Assembly: GCA_964638515.1 (NCBI GenBank)
Contig: CAZWZL010000002.1
Coordinates: 50,694-114,693, forward strand
DNA from: CAYPGJ01 sp964638515
GTDB lineage: Bacteria > Planctomycetota > Phycisphaerae > Phycisphaerales > UBA1924
DNA: 64,000 nt
Direction: 5' to 3'
How positions within the stretch are numbered: the stretch's first letter is position 1; each line of letters opens with the position of its first letter. A program made the translations under genes and the position numbers. The notes beneath the pieces were generated by a model. That model worked only from the letters and a program-made list of their open reading frames with translations. It had not been told where the DNA came from and made no database searches. Positions 16,617 to 25,123 of this stretch are shown here, in pieces.

Positions 16617-17535
16617 TTCGGTATTCGAGGGCCTTCAGGTGGCGGAAAACGTGGTCGGGCCACGATTCGGGTGGCGATGCGGCGGCGTCGATGCGGAGGG
16701 AGTTCGGCGTTGCGGAAAGTCGGCGGAGCCAGGTTCGCTGGTTCTTGGCGAAGCGCCGGGTTTCGATCTTGACCCGTTCGACCGCTTCATCGAGGGGCGC
16801 GCCCGCGCGGATGGGGTCGAGCAACTGCTTGTAGCCCAGGCCCTCCCGAGCCTGGGGCCCAAGGGATGTCGCAAGGGCTCGGATTTCGGCCACGAGCCCG
16901 GCCTCGATCATGGCCCGCACGCGGGCGTTGATGCGCCGGTTGATCTGCTCGGTGGGCCAATCGAGGATCACGAGGGCCACGTCGGACCGCGTGGGGTTGG
17001 CGTCCCATTGGCGCTGATGCTGCGAGATTGGGGTCCCGGTGGAGTGGAACACCTCCAGCGCGCGGATCGTGCGGCGCTCGTCGTTGGGATGAATGCGGGC
17101 CGCGGCCTGGGGATCGACGCGCTCCAGCTCCTTGCGGCGGTCCGATGGGCTTGTGTCGCGGAGCCGTTCGCGCATTTCGGGATTGGCGGCGGGGCCGTCG
17201 AAGAGGCCGTCGAGATAGGCCTTGACGTAGAGGTGTGAGCCTCCGACGAGCACTGGAGTCAGCGATCGTGCGCGGATGTCGGCGGCGGCGGCGTTGGCGA
17301 GATGGAGCCACGTGTCGACGGAGAAGGACTCTCGGGGTTCGAGGATGTCGATGAGATGATGAGGGACGCCTCGGCGTACGGCGGGGGGGAGCTTGCCGGC
17401 GCCGATGTCGAGCCCGCGAAAGACCTGCATGGAATCGGCGGAGACGATCTCGCCGGGCAAGCGGAGCGCGAGTTCGACGGCCAGGTCGGACTTGCCTGCG
17501 GCCGTGGGGCCGATGATGAAGGGCGCCGGGAGCAC
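16612..17535 (-). CDS. miaA: tRNA dimethylallyltransferase
   Basis: A 307-residue MiaA, which adds a dimethylallyl group to A37 of tRNAs reading UNN codons. Seen: P-loop GPTAAGKSDLA (9-19), EIVSADSMQVFRGLDIGAGK with the substrate Asp, GGSHLYVKAYLDGLFDGP, and the C-terminal GLGYKQLL and RRFAKNQRTWLRR motifs ('TRxYAKRQxTWfR' in the family). Length is normal. The MiaB partner is not nearby. It is transcribed with topA from the same strand, but the strand composition changes abruptly between the two genes. Confidence 0.95.
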   Translation of the reverse strand: MLPAPFIIGPTAAGKSDLAVELALRLPGEIVSADSMQVFRGLDIGAGKLPPAVRRGVPHHLIDILEPRESFSVDTWLHLANAAAADIRARSLTPVLVGGSHLYVKAYLDGLFDGPAANPEMRERLRDTSPSDRRKELERVDPQAAARIHPNDERRTIRALEVFHSTGTPISQHQRQWDANPTRSDVALVILDWPTEQINRRINARVRAMIEAGLVAEIRALATSLGPQAREGLGYKQLLDPIRAGAPLDEAVERVKIETRRFAKNQRTWLRRLSATPNSLRIDAAASPPESWPDHVFRHLKALEYRT

Positions 17536-17571
17536 GGCGTGAAATGTAGGGCTCGGGGAGCGCGGGCGGGA

Positions 17572-18273
17572 TCAGTTGTTGATCGGTCGGGGGGGTGCGG
17601 CTCGTGTGGAGTAGTTGGGCGCGGGTGGCGGGTAGTCGCCCATGATCTCGGCCCAGGGCCACGTTGATTCGGTTTTTCGGCGTTCGGGCTTGGGGGGAGG
17701 AGGCGCGTGGCCGACGCCGGAGCGCGTGGTGAGTGCGGGGGTGGCGATCGTGTTTCGGCGCGGTGTCCGCGAGGCGGTGGCGGCGCCTTGGATGGCGGGG
17801 ATCCGATCGTCGTCGGTAACGGTCAGGTCGACGACGGCGGAGAGACCGTCGGGCGTGCGATCGAGGATGATGACGGCGCCGGAGAGTGCAGCGATGCGTC
17901 GCTCGACGTTGGGGGTGTCGATGATGGCCCAGCCGCGGGTCGGCCCTTCGTCGTTAGCCAGGTGGAGCGGCGTGTCGAGCGGGGCGTCCGGGGGGAGGGT
18001 GATGAAGCAGGAGAGGGCGGCGCCGGTTGGGTTGCCGTTGGCGACGGAGATGGCGCGGAAGGCGATCACATCGCGGGCGTCGTCGGGGACGAGCGCGTAC
18101 ACCGGTTCGCGTTCGATGACGACGAATCGTGGGGATGAGCCCGGCGCGAAGTACGCGACGTAGCTGGGCGCGGCGGCTTGAGGCTCCGGCTCCACGGACT
18201 CCGCGCGGGGCGTCGAATGGCACGCGGCGAGCAGCAGGGTGGTGAAAGCGGGGATGGCGAGGTGGATCTTCAT
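17572..18273 (-). CDS. Predicted lipoprotein of unknown function
   Basis: A 233-residue protein with a short signal peptide ending in a lipobox: FTTLLLAAC, Cys18 being the expected acylated residue. The body (residues about 35-165) looks like a single beta-rich domain (VAYFAPGSSPRFVVIEREPV; later RTPDGLSAVVDLTV). The last 70 residues are Pro/Arg-rich and probably disordered. I find no enzyme motif. lgt, whose product would lipidate it, is in this window (40.2 kb). It sits 36 bases from miaA on the same strand and could be cotranscribed with the upstream cysteine-repeat gene only by reading through a terminator. Confidence 0.72.
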   Translation of the reverse strand: MKIHLAIPAFTTLLLAACHSTPRAESVEPEPQAAAPSYVAYFAPGSSPRFVVIEREPVYALVPDDARDVIAFRAISVANGNPTGAALSCFITLPPDAPLDTPLHLANDEGPTRGWAIIDTPNVERRIAALSGAVIILDRTPDGLSAVVDLTVTDDDRIPAIQGAATASRTPRRNTIATPALTTRSGVGHAPPPPKPERRKTESTWPWAEIMGDYPPPAPNYSTRAAPPRPINN

Positions 18274-18380
18274 GCGGGGCTCGGTGGTGGGATGCGCTCA
18301 AGGGCGCGGAGTTCGGGTGGTTCCAGCAGGAATGTCGGCGGTTCGGGGTGGGCGGGTGCAGGAGAGGCGGAATTCTGCAG

Positions 18381-18413
18381 AAAAACAGGCCCGGGCGTCT
18401 GGGCTCGGGCCTG
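18381..18413 (-). terminator. Terminator of the cysteine-repeat gene
   Basis: An 8-bp perfect stem CAGGCCCG/CGGGCCTG (18386-18393 and 18406-18413) is followed on the minus strand by U5 (18385-18381). It lies 35 bases past the stop. Confidence 0.85.
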
Positions 18414-18447
18414 CACACAAAACAAAGGAATGAGAGAGAGTCTCGTC

Positions 18448-19212
18448 TCAGTTGGCCGAGGACTTGGAGGCGATGGGCCCGGCGGGAGCGGCGTCGTTTT
18501 GAGCGGGCTTCTCTTCATCGCAAGTCGTAGAGCAGCAGTCGGGCTTGTCGTCACAGTCGGCCTTGTTGGCGACGGTCACGGCCTTCTCGCCGGAGCACTC
18601 ACCCTTGGCCGCGGGGGAAGTGGCGGTCGCGAAATTGGCTGGCACGGCGACGGGGAAGAAGCCGCCTCGGAACACCATCAGGCGGACGGACTTGCCCTGA
18701 CCGTCGGTGCAGGCGCTCGCGGCGAACGGGCATTCGGCCGATGCGGCGACGGGCTTGGCGCTGGAGGCGCACTCTGATTTTGAGGCCAGCGCGACGGCCT
18801 TCGCGCCGGTGGCGCATTCCGACTTCGCGGCTACGGCGACGGCTTCGGCAGACTTGGAGCAGTCAGCCTTCGCGGCGATGGCTTGGGCTCTCGCGCCGTC
18901 GGCGCAGCCGGCCTTGGACGCCACGGCCACGGCGGCGGGCGTCGTCGCGCAATCCGACTTCGCAGCGACCGGGACGGCCTTGGCGGACGTGGTGCAATCG
19001 GAAGCCTTGGCGGCGACGGTCTCGGCCTTGGCGCTCTCGGGGCACTCGATCTTCGCGGCCACGGTGGTGGCGGTCGCCGCGGGCTTGTCGCAGGAGAGCA
19101 GCGAGCAGGGTGTGACGCCGGTGACAAAGGAGGCGCCGACGGCGGTGAGGCCGAGGGCCACGGCGATGCCTGTGAGCGTGGCGGTGGTGATTTCAGCGCG
19201 ACGGAACATCAT
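18448..19212 (-). CDS. Secreted/membrane-anchored 15-residue cysteine-repeat protein
   Basis: A 254-residue protein with an N-terminal hydrophobic helix (about 9-32, TTATLTGIAVALGLTAVGAS) and then TPCSLLSC. Residues 50-160 form about seven Ala/Lys-rich units of 15-16 residues, each with one Cys (Cys57, 73, 88, 103, 118, 133, 148) in contexts such as AAKSDCATTP and ASKAGCADGA. A mostly hydrophobic block (SVRLMVFRGGFFPVAV) and a Cys-rich tail (KADCDDKPDCCSTTC) follow. The start at 19212 is fixed by AGGAG eight bases upstream. The family is unknown to me. Metal binding or disulfide cross-linking are possibilities only. It has its own strong terminator. Confidence 0.8.
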   Translation of the reverse strand: MMFRRAEITTATLTGIAVALGLTAVGASFVTGVTPCSLLSCDKPAATATTVAAKIECPESAKAETVAAKASDCTTSAKAVPVAAKSDCATTPAAVAVASKAGCADGARAQAIAAKADCSKSAEAVAVAAKSECATGAKAVALASKSECASSAKPVAASAECPFAASACTDGQGKSVRLMVFRGGFFPVAVPANFATATSPAAKGECSGEKAVTVANKADCDDKPDCCSTTCDEEKPAQNDAAPAGPIASKSSAN

Positions 19213-19251
19213 GCGTTGTTCTCCTGCTTTGAATGGAATCTCGGATTCGGT

Positions 19252-19264
19252 TCTACAGAGTAGA
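19252..19264. promoter_or_regulatory. Short inverted repeat upstream of the cysteine-repeat gene
   Basis: TCTAC-AGA-GTAGA, a perfect 5-bp inverted repeat about 40 bases before the start, in the place expected for a promoter or operator. There is no regulator gene next to it. Confidence 0.25.
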
Positions 19265-19391
19265 CGCAAGGGCGGAGGAGCGGTTCGGCTCTCGAAGGGT
19301 TTCTACCGGCGAGATTTGATTCGGAGGCGGGAGGGGCTCGATTTTCGGCGGATGTTCGAGGGTTTCCCCGCCGCTCGGCTCGGCGCGGGGC

Positions 19392-20975
19392 TCAACCGAA
19401 GGTGATTCCTTGTGCGAGGGGAAGCTGGGCGCCGTAATTCACGGTGCAGGTCTGGCGTCGCATGTAGGCCTTCCAGGAGTCTGAGCCCGACTCGCGCCCG
19501 CCGCCGGTGTCCTTTTCGCCGCCGAAGGCTCCGCCGATTTCGGCGCCCGAGGTCCCGATGTTGACGTTGGCGATGCCGCAGTCGGAGCCGTCTTCGGCCA
19601 GGAATCGCTCGGCGGAGCGCATGCTGTTCGTGAAGATGGCGGAGGAGAGCCCCTGATCAACGCTGTTCTGCAGCGTGATGGCTTCGTCGAGCGTGTCGAC
19701 GGAGAAGACGTAGAGGATGGGGGCGAAGGTCTCATTCTTCGTGATCTGGGGGATCTTGCCCTTTGGGACTTTGATGATGGTCGGCTCGACGAAGTGGCCC
19801 GGCTTGTCCTTGAAGCGGTCGAGGCCGGGGAGGCCTCCGGTGAGAACTTCGCAGCCGTCCTTCACCGCGAGCTCGATGGCGTTGCGCATCGCGTCGACGG
19901 ATTGCTGATTGATGAGCGGGCCGACGAGCGTTTTGGCGTCGAGGGGGTCACCGATGGGAACGGAGCGGTAGGCCGAGATGAGTGGGGGGAGGATGCGGTC
20001 GGCCGCGTCGCCGACGCAGAGGAGTCGGCGCGTGGTGGTGCAGCGTTGGCCGGCGGTGCCGACGGCGCCGAAGAGGATGGCGCGCTTCGCGAGTTCGAGG
20101 TCGGCGTCGGGGGTGAGGATGATGGCGTTGTTGCCGCCGAGTTCGAGGAGCGTGCGGCCGAGACGCGAGCCGACGACTTGCGCGACGCGCTTGCCCATGC
20201 GGCAGGAGCCGGTGGCGGAGATGAGCGGGATGCGGCGGTCGTGCGTGAGGGCTTCGGCGATCTCCATGTCGGCGCCCATGATGAGCGTGAAGACGTCTTC
20301 GGGGTTCACACCCGCGGGCGGCTTGAAGAGGTCCTGCTCGCGCATGACCTTGTGGGCGATGCGGGTTGCGGCGATGGCGGTGAGGGGCGTGGCGAGCGAG
20401 GGCTTCCAGATGATGGAGTCGCCGCAGACGGCGGCGAGCATGGCGTTCCATGCCCAGACGGCGACGGGGAAGTTGAACGCGGTGATGACGCCGATGGGGC
20501 CGAGGGGGCGCCACTGCTCGAACATGCGGTGATCGGGCCTTTCGGAGGGCATCGTCATGCCGTAGAGCTGGCGTGAGAGGCCGACGGCGAAGTCGGCAAT
20601 GTCGATGCACTCCTGTACCTCGCCCTTGCCCTCGGGGAGGATCTTGCCCATCTCGAGGGTGACGAGGGCGGCGAGGGAGTCCTTGTGCTCGCGGAACGCG
20701 AGGCCGATGCGTCGGACGATCTCGCCGCGGATGGGGGCGGGGAGCTTGCGCCAGTGGAGGAATGCGGCCTCAGCGCGTTCGGCGGTGGATTCGTAGTCGG
20801 CGCGGGTCATGAGCCGGACCGCGGCGATGGGGAGGCCGGAGGATGGGCTGTCGGAGATGGCGGCGTGATCGCCGGCTTTGTCGGGGGAGAGGACGAGGGG
20901 ATCGTTGTGGAGGTTGAGGGCGCGGAGGATCTCGGCGGCGCGGGGATCGGTCTTTGTGGGGGCTGAAGTGGTCAT
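19392..20975 (-). CDS. Aldehyde dehydrogenase, ALDH7 (alpha-aminoadipic semialdehyde) type
   Basis: A 527-residue NAD(P)-dependent enzyme. Catalytic Glu278 is in LELGGNN (277-283) and catalytic Cys312 in GTAGQRCTTTRRL. ALDH7/antiquitin features include AFNFPVAVWAWN (cofactor site), the ELGGNN variant, IGTSGAEIGGAFGGEK and the C-terminal PLAQGITFG. In bacteria the family (AmaB/PcD) oxidises L-piperideine-6-carboxylate in lysine breakdown; that substrate is inferred. The first 50 residues are longer than usual. No lysine-catabolic gene is adjacent. A short G+C-rich hairpin without a U-tract follows the stop. Confidence 0.88.
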   Translation of the reverse strand: MTTSAPTKTDPRAAEILRALNLHNDPLVLSPDKAGDHAAISDSPSSGLPIAAVRLMTRADYESTAERAEAAFLHWRKLPAPIRGEIVRRIGLAFREHKDSLAALVTLEMGKILPEGKGEVQECIDIADFAVGLSRQLYGMTMPSERPDHRMFEQWRPLGPIGVITAFNFPVAVWAWNAMLAAVCGDSIIWKPSLATPLTAIAATRIAHKVMREQDLFKPPAGVNPEDVFTLIMGADMEIAEALTHDRRIPLISATGSCRMGKRVAQVVGSRLGRTLLELGGNNAIILTPDADLELAKRAILFGAVGTAGQRCTTTRRLLCVGDAADRILPPLISAYRSVPIGDPLDAKTLVGPLINQQSVDAMRNAIELAVKDGCEVLTGGLPGLDRFKDKPGHFVEPTIIKVPKGKIPQITKNETFAPILYVFSVDTLDEAITLQNSVDQGLSSAIFTNSMRSAERFLAEDGSDCGIANVNIGTSGAEIGGAFGGEKDTGGGRESGSDSWKAYMRRQTCTVNYGAQLPLAQGITFG

Positions 20976-21046
20976 GATGGGAGGATAGCGGGACCAAACG
21001 GAGGCTCGCTCGTTCAGCGATTGAGACGCGTGCGGGTGGCGCGGCG

Positions 21047-22246
21047 TCAGAGGATGCGGCGCGCGCGGGGGTAGGAGCCGAGGACGGTGAGATCCTTGCA
21101 GTGGCGCTTGGCGCGGGAGATGGCACGGGCGACGCGCTCGTCGGAGTGGTGTCCCTCGGCGTCGATGAAGAAGGTGTATTGCCAGTTCGTGCGCTGCGAG
21201 GGGCGTTTATCGATGTGAGTGAGGTTGACGCCGGCGCGTTTGAAGTCGGTGAGCACGTCGGCGAGGGCGCCGGGCTTGTTGAGGGTGGAGAAGAGGATGG
21301 AGGTCTTGTCGTCGCCGGAGCGTTCGGCGGGGTTGGGGGCGACGACGTAGAAGCGGGTGATGTTGTGGGGATTGTCCTCGATGCGTTCGTAGACGACGTT
21401 GACGTCGTAGAGCTCGGCGGCGAGTGAGGAGCCGATGGCGGCGATGGGGGGGCCGAGACGGCCTCGGGTTTTGTTCGAGGCTTCCGCGACCATCTGCACG
21501 GCGTGCGAGGAGGAGGGCGCGGGGACGAGTTCGGCGTGGGGGAGGTTGTCGGCGAGCCAGCGGCGGCACTGGGCGAAGACCTCCGGCTTGGAGTGGACCT
21601 GTTTGATGCGTGTTGGAGCGCAGTTGGCGAGGAGCGCGTGGTGCACGGCGACCTGGATCTCGGCGCAGACGTGGACGCGTCCGGCGTGTTCGAGGAGTGC
21701 GTCGAGGGTTTCGGTGATGCCGCCGAGGATGGAGTTTTCGATGGGGGCGAGGGCGTAGTCGGCGTGCGTGCGGGCGACTTCGGTGAAGAGCGCGTTGATA
21801 GCGGTGAGTGGGGCGTGCTCCACGGAGGAGCCGAACTGCGCGACGGCGGCGAGGTGGGAGAAGGAGCCGGCCGGGCCGAGGTACGCGACGCGCAGCGGCT
21901 TTTCGAGGGCGAAGGAGCCGGACATGATCTCGCGGTAGATGCCCTCGATGGATCGTTTGGGGAGCGGGCCTTTGGAGAGGGCGTGCACGCGCGCCAGGAC
22001 GTGTGATTCGCGGTGTGGCGCGTAGATGGGGATGCCGGCGGCGCGTTTGAGATGGCCGATGGATGCGGCGGCCTTGGCGCGGTCGTTGAGGAGGCGGACG
22101 AGGCGCTGGTCGATGGCGTTGATCTGATCGCGGAGCGCGTCGAGACGTGGGGCTTTGGGCTTGGAAGCGGCGGTTTTATGCTTGGCGGGCCTGGCGGCGC
22201 GCGGCTTAGAAGTGGCGCGGGTCTTCTTGGTGGAGCGCTTGGCCAT
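21047..22246 (-). CDS. pheA: Bifunctional chorismate mutase / prephenate dehydratase
   Basis: A 399-residue P-protein making phenylpyruvate from chorismate. After a Lys/Arg/Ala-rich tail (1-32) comes an AroQ mutase domain (about 33-115: LRDQINAIDQRLVRLLNDR). The dehydratase domain follows (from VAYLGPAGSFSHLAAV to about 300, with YALAPIENSILGGITETLD and the catalytic Thr in NITRFYV). The last part is an ACT domain (about 310-390, GALADVLTDFKRAGVNLTHI, with RPSQRTNWQYTFFID) that binds Phe for feedback control. The basic N-terminal tail is unusual for PheA. No aromatic-pathway gene adjoins it. Confidence 0.93.
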   Translation of the reverse strand: MAKRSTKKTRATSKPRAARPAKHKTAASKPKAPRLDALRDQINAIDQRLVRLLNDRAKAAASIGHLKRAAGIPIYAPHRESHVLARVHALSKGPLPKRSIEGIYREIMSGSFALEKPLRVAYLGPAGSFSHLAAVAQFGSSVEHAPLTAINALFTEVARTHADYALAPIENSILGGITETLDALLEHAGRVHVCAEIQVAVHHALLANCAPTRIKQVHSKPEVFAQCRRWLADNLPHAELVPAPSSSHAVQMVAEASNKTRGRLGPPIAAIGSSLAAELYDVNVVYERIEDNPHNITRFYVVAPNPAERSGDDKTSILFSTLNKPGALADVLTDFKRAGVNLTHIDKRPSQRTNWQYTFFIDAEGHHSDERVARAISRAKRHCKDLTVLGSYPRARRIL

Positions 22247-22296
22247 GGTGGCGGTGGATATCGGCTGATGCGGGCGTCGGGCTCGCGGATGGAGCG

Positions 22297-23034
22297 TCAG
22301 GGCTTGTGGCGCATGGGGTTGGACGCGGCGTTGGCTCCCATGGCCTCCAGTTCGGGAACGTCGCAGGCGTCGTTGAAGTAGTGGAGGATCCAGGTGAGCT
22401 TGTCCTGGCGGAAGAGCCGATCGAAGGCCTCGACGGCCTCGGCGCAGTAGCGCGTGCCGATGGAGCGGTGAAGCTCCTCGAGGGCTCGTCCTGCGGCCTC
22501 GGGCCCGACGTCGTGTCGGTAGGGGCGGATGGAGGTCAGCGCGTCGAACGTGTCGATGACGGCGAAGAACCGCGGGCCGATGGGGATCTGGTCGCCCTTG
22601 AGGCCGTCGGGATAGCCGAGCCCGTCGACGCGTTCGTGGTGCCAGCGGACGAGGTTGAGCGCGATGTGATCACCGATTTCGAGTTCGAGGAGACGCTCGT
22701 GGCCGGTGACGGGGTGGGACTTGATGACGTCGAATTCGTTGTTTGTGAGCTTGCCGGGTTTGAGGAGGATCTCGTCGGGGATATCGAGTTTCCCGATGTC
22801 GTGAAGCGCTGCGGCGAAGGAGATGCGGTTGATGGCGTCGTGGTCGACGTCGGCTTCTTCACAGAGGAGGCGCGTGTAGAGGGTGACGCGCCAGGTGTGG
22901 GCGGCGGTGTGGCCGTCCTTGCGTTCCAGCGCTTTCAGATGAGGGAGCGCGACGGCGAGGTTGATGGGGTCGCCCTTGAGATTGGGGTGCTTTGGGAGGG
23001 AAGATTCGAAGCGTGGGGCGCCAGGGCTGGGCAT
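22297..23034 (-). CDS. HD-GYP domain phosphodiesterase-like protein
   Basis: A 245-residue protein made almost entirely of one HD-GYP domain. The metal-binding HD pair is His78-Asp79 in AALHDIGKLDIPDEIL. SHPVTGHERL and HHERVDGLGYPDGL follow, with the GYP triplet at 140-142, then PRFFAVIDTFDALTS. HD-GYP enzymes hydrolyse cyclic di-GMP, and all the expected residues seem present. There is no receiver or membrane domain, so input must come from partners. It is separated by only 21 bases from the gene cluster encoding a SpoIIE-type phosphatase, which suggests a shared signalling unit. Confidence 0.88.
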   Translation of the reverse strand: MPSPGAPRFESSLPKHPNLKGDPINLAVALPHLKALERKDGHTAAHTWRVTLYTRLLCEEADVDHDAINRISFAAALHDIGKLDIPDEILLKPGKLTNNEFDVIKSHPVTGHERLLELEIGDHIALNLVRWHHERVDGLGYPDGLKGDQIPIGPRFFAVIDTFDALTSIRPYRHDVGPEAAGRALEELHRSIGTRYCAEAVEAFDRLFRQDKLTWILHYFNDACDVPELEAMGANAASNPMRHKP

Positions 23035-23055
23035 GCCCGGATCATAGGGGCATGG

Positions 23056-23511
23056 TCAAGTGGGGCCGGGGGGCGGAGCCGCGGGAAGAGGCGGGAGCGG
23101 CTCGAGATCGGGCTCGATGAATCGGGCCTTGGCCTCGGCGGACGTGAGGCGTTCGCGCGAGTAGTGCTTGAGGAGCGCGGCCTTGGTCATGAGATCGGGG
23201 CGGGCGTTGCAGAAGGAGTCGGAGTCGGTGGAGGGGGTTTCGGCGCGCGCGGCGTCGATGACGCGCAGGAACGCGAGGGTGATGGTCTCGTGATAGCCGC
23301 GGGTGAGAGCGTCGGGGACGTTGTGCGAGGCGTTGAGGATGTGGAGGCCGTCGCGCATGCGCTGGAAGGCGAGGTCGAGGCGTGCGGGGGGCGAGGCGGC
23401 TTTGCTGGATTCGAGGAGGAGCCAGGCGACGCGGACGTGGGCGCGGTGAGTCCATTCCTTCTCGGTGAGGGAGGGCGCGAGGAAGCCGGCGAGGAGTTCG
23501 GAGTCGGTCAC
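23056..23511 (-). CDS. Conserved hypothetical protein
   Basis: A 151-residue soluble helical protein starting at GTG 23511, which overlaps the stop of the phosphatase gene (GTGA). Features include EKEWTHRAHVRVAWLLLES, then LNASHNVPDALTRGYHETIT. The paired His residues (THRAH and GYHET) recur in a family of unknown function that I recall from several phyla. A metal site is possible. The C-terminal 25 residues are Pro-rich. Translational coupling to the SpoIIE-like phosphatase is the strongest functional hint. Confidence 0.7.
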   Translation of the reverse strand: MTDSELLAGFLAPSLTEKEWTHRAHVRVAWLLLESSKAASPPARLDLAFQRMRDGLHILNASHNVPDALTRGYHETITLAFLRVIDAARAETPSTDSDSFCNARPDLMTKAALLKHYSRERLTSAEAKARFIEPDLEPLPPLPAAPPPGPT

Positions 23512-24650
23512 AGGATTCGGATGAGCATGAGGGATTGGTCGTCGGTCTGCGGGCCGTGGGATCGCGCGGCGCTCAGGAGCGCTTCGGCCAGTTGCGGGAG
23601 CGGGAGTGCGGCGCGGGCCCGGAAGGACTCGCGGAGGCGTTGCGCGCCGAAGAGTTCGCCGTCGGGTTTCGCGGCCTCGGTGAGGCCGTCGGTGTAGAGG
23701 AGGAGCGTGTCTCCTTGTGCGCACGCGGCGGTGCGGAGCGGAAAGCGCTCGTCGGCGTCGATGGCGATGGGGAGCGAATTGGCCTCGAGTTCGGCGAGTG
23801 AGTTGTCGGCGGTGCGAAGGTGGAGGATGGGGAGATGGCCCGCGAGGGTGAATCGCGCAGCGCCGGGCTGGGCGTGCTCGAAGCGCACGGCCGCGAGCGT
23901 GGCAAAGACGTCGGGCTCGGTGAGATCGGTGAGAACGCGGTTGAGATCGGCGAGGAGTTCGTCGAGTGGAGCGGGGGCGAGCGAGCGGGTGCGGAGGGAG
24001 GACTTGATCATGCCCATGACGACGCCGGCGCGCACGCCGTGGCCGGAGACGTCGGCGAGGATGCAGTCGGTGTGATCGGGGTGGGCGAGGATGTCGACGA
24101 GGTCGCCGCCCATCTCGGCGGAGGGAGCGGAGACGGCGTAGATCTCGAGGTGGTCCGTGCGCGAGTGGAGGGTGGGGACGAGCGCGTTGTGGATGCGCTG
24201 GGCGAGGGCCATCTCGGCGGAGAGGCGGATCTTCTGCGTGGCTTCGCCCTGCACGAAGACGACGAAGAGGACGTAGCCGAGAATGATGAGCAGCATGGCG
24301 CCGATGGCGAGCGAACCCGTGGCGAGCTGGAACGAGGGGCGCGCGACGGGGACGCCGGAGGCGTCGAAGAGCCAGATGAAGAAGCCCATGGGAAAGAGGA
24401 AGGAGAAGGGGATGACGAGGAAGAGGAGGCGCATGGACCACATGGAGGCCATGGCGTAGCCGATGGCAACGCATCCGCCGAAGACGCCCATGACGATGGA
24501 GACCCACCAGGGCTTGAGGGGGTAGAGGCCTGCGAAGGAGGGGAGCAGGACGATGCCGGAGAAGATGCAGAAGATGGCGGCGAGGAGTGTGAGGCGCGCG
24601 TGGGGCGAGAGGGAGCGGAAGAATTCGCGTCGCGAGTGCGTGGCGGGCAT
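23508..24650 (-). CDS. Membrane-anchored SpoIIE/RsbU-type PP2C phosphatase
   Basis: A 380-residue protein. The first 135 residues contain about four to five transmembrane helices (LTLLAAIFCIFSGIVLL; WSMRLLFLVIPFSFLF; GSLAIGAMLLIILGYVL). A linker helix (SAEMALAQRIHNALVP) resembles the regulatory switch helix of RsbU. The PP2C domain follows, with metal ligands in EMGGDLVDI (179-187), ILADVSGHGV around Asp200, LLLYTDGLTEA and TDDQSLMLI. Such enzymes dephosphorylate anti-anti-sigma factors; none is encoded beside it. It is coupled to the 151-residue hypothetical and close to the HD-GYP gene. Confidence 0.87.
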   Translation of the reverse strand: MPATHSRREFFRSLSPHARLTLLAAIFCIFSGIVLLPSFAGLYPLKPWWVSIVMGVFGGCVAIGYAMASMWSMRLLFLVIPFSFLFPMGFFIWLFDASGVPVARPSFQLATGSLAIGAMLLIILGYVLFVVFVQGEATQKIRLSAEMALAQRIHNALVPTLHSRTDHLEIYAVSAPSAEMGGDLVDILAHPDHTDCILADVSGHGVRAGVVMGMIKSSLRTRSLAPAPLDELLADLNRVLTDLTEPDVFATLAAVRFEHAQPGAARFTLAGHLPILHLRTADNSLAELEANSLPIAIDADERFPLRTAACAQGDTLLLYTDGLTEAAKPDGELFGAQRLRESFRARAALPLPQLAEALLSAARSHGPQTDDQSLMLIRIL

Positions 24651-24736
24651 GAGGAGAGATGGTGGCGTGGGAGGGGGCGGAACGCAATGCGCGCGGCGGA
24701 CGGCTTTCGGGGGCGTGGCGCAGGCGGCGCGTCAGT

Positions 24737-25108
24737 TCAGAGTCGGGGGATGTCGTCGCGCGTGCGCTCGTTGCGCACGTCGCCGGTGTTCAGCGTGGAG
24801 GCGGGCTCGACGAGGAGGATGTGGCACTCCTCGTGCGCGACCGGGCAGTGCTGCGTGCCTTTGGGAATGAGGATGCACTCGCCCTCGTCGAGGACGATCT
24901 CGCGCTCGTGGGGATCGCGCACGAGCATGTGGAGTCTGCCCTTGAGGATAAGGAACAGTTCATCCTCGTGCTCGTGGGCATGCCAGATGAAGGCGCCTTG
25001 GAGTTTGGCGAGCCGGACGTGGGTGTCGTTGACCTGCGCGAGGAGATGGGGGGACCAAGGCTCGGAAATGCGGGAGAGGGCGGAGGAGAGGGAGGACTTG
25101 GTGAGCAT
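24737..25108 (-). CDS. Single-domain cupin protein
   Basis: A 123-residue protein with one double-stranded beta-helix. Motif 1 is FIWHAHEHEDELFLILKGRL, with two His and a Glu as metal ligands. Motif 2 is ILIPKGTQHCPVA with the last His. This resembles the small mannose-6-phosphate-isomerase-like cupins of unknown substrate. There is no signal peptide. It is 15 bases from the lipA start side on the same strand and may share its transcript. Confidence 0.82.
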   Translation of the reverse strand: MLTKSSLSSALSRISEPWSPHLLAQVNDTHVRLAKLQGAFIWHAHEHEDELFLILKGRLHMLVRDPHEREIVLDEGECILIPKGTQHCPVAHEECHILLVEPASTLNTGDVRNERTRDDIPRL

Positions 25109-25123
25109 GCGCTGCTCTCAAAC

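Noticed and set aside
19364..19391. G+C-rich hairpin directly after the ALDH stop
   Set aside because: Followed by A residues, not U, on the transcribed strand; left unannotated as a terminator.
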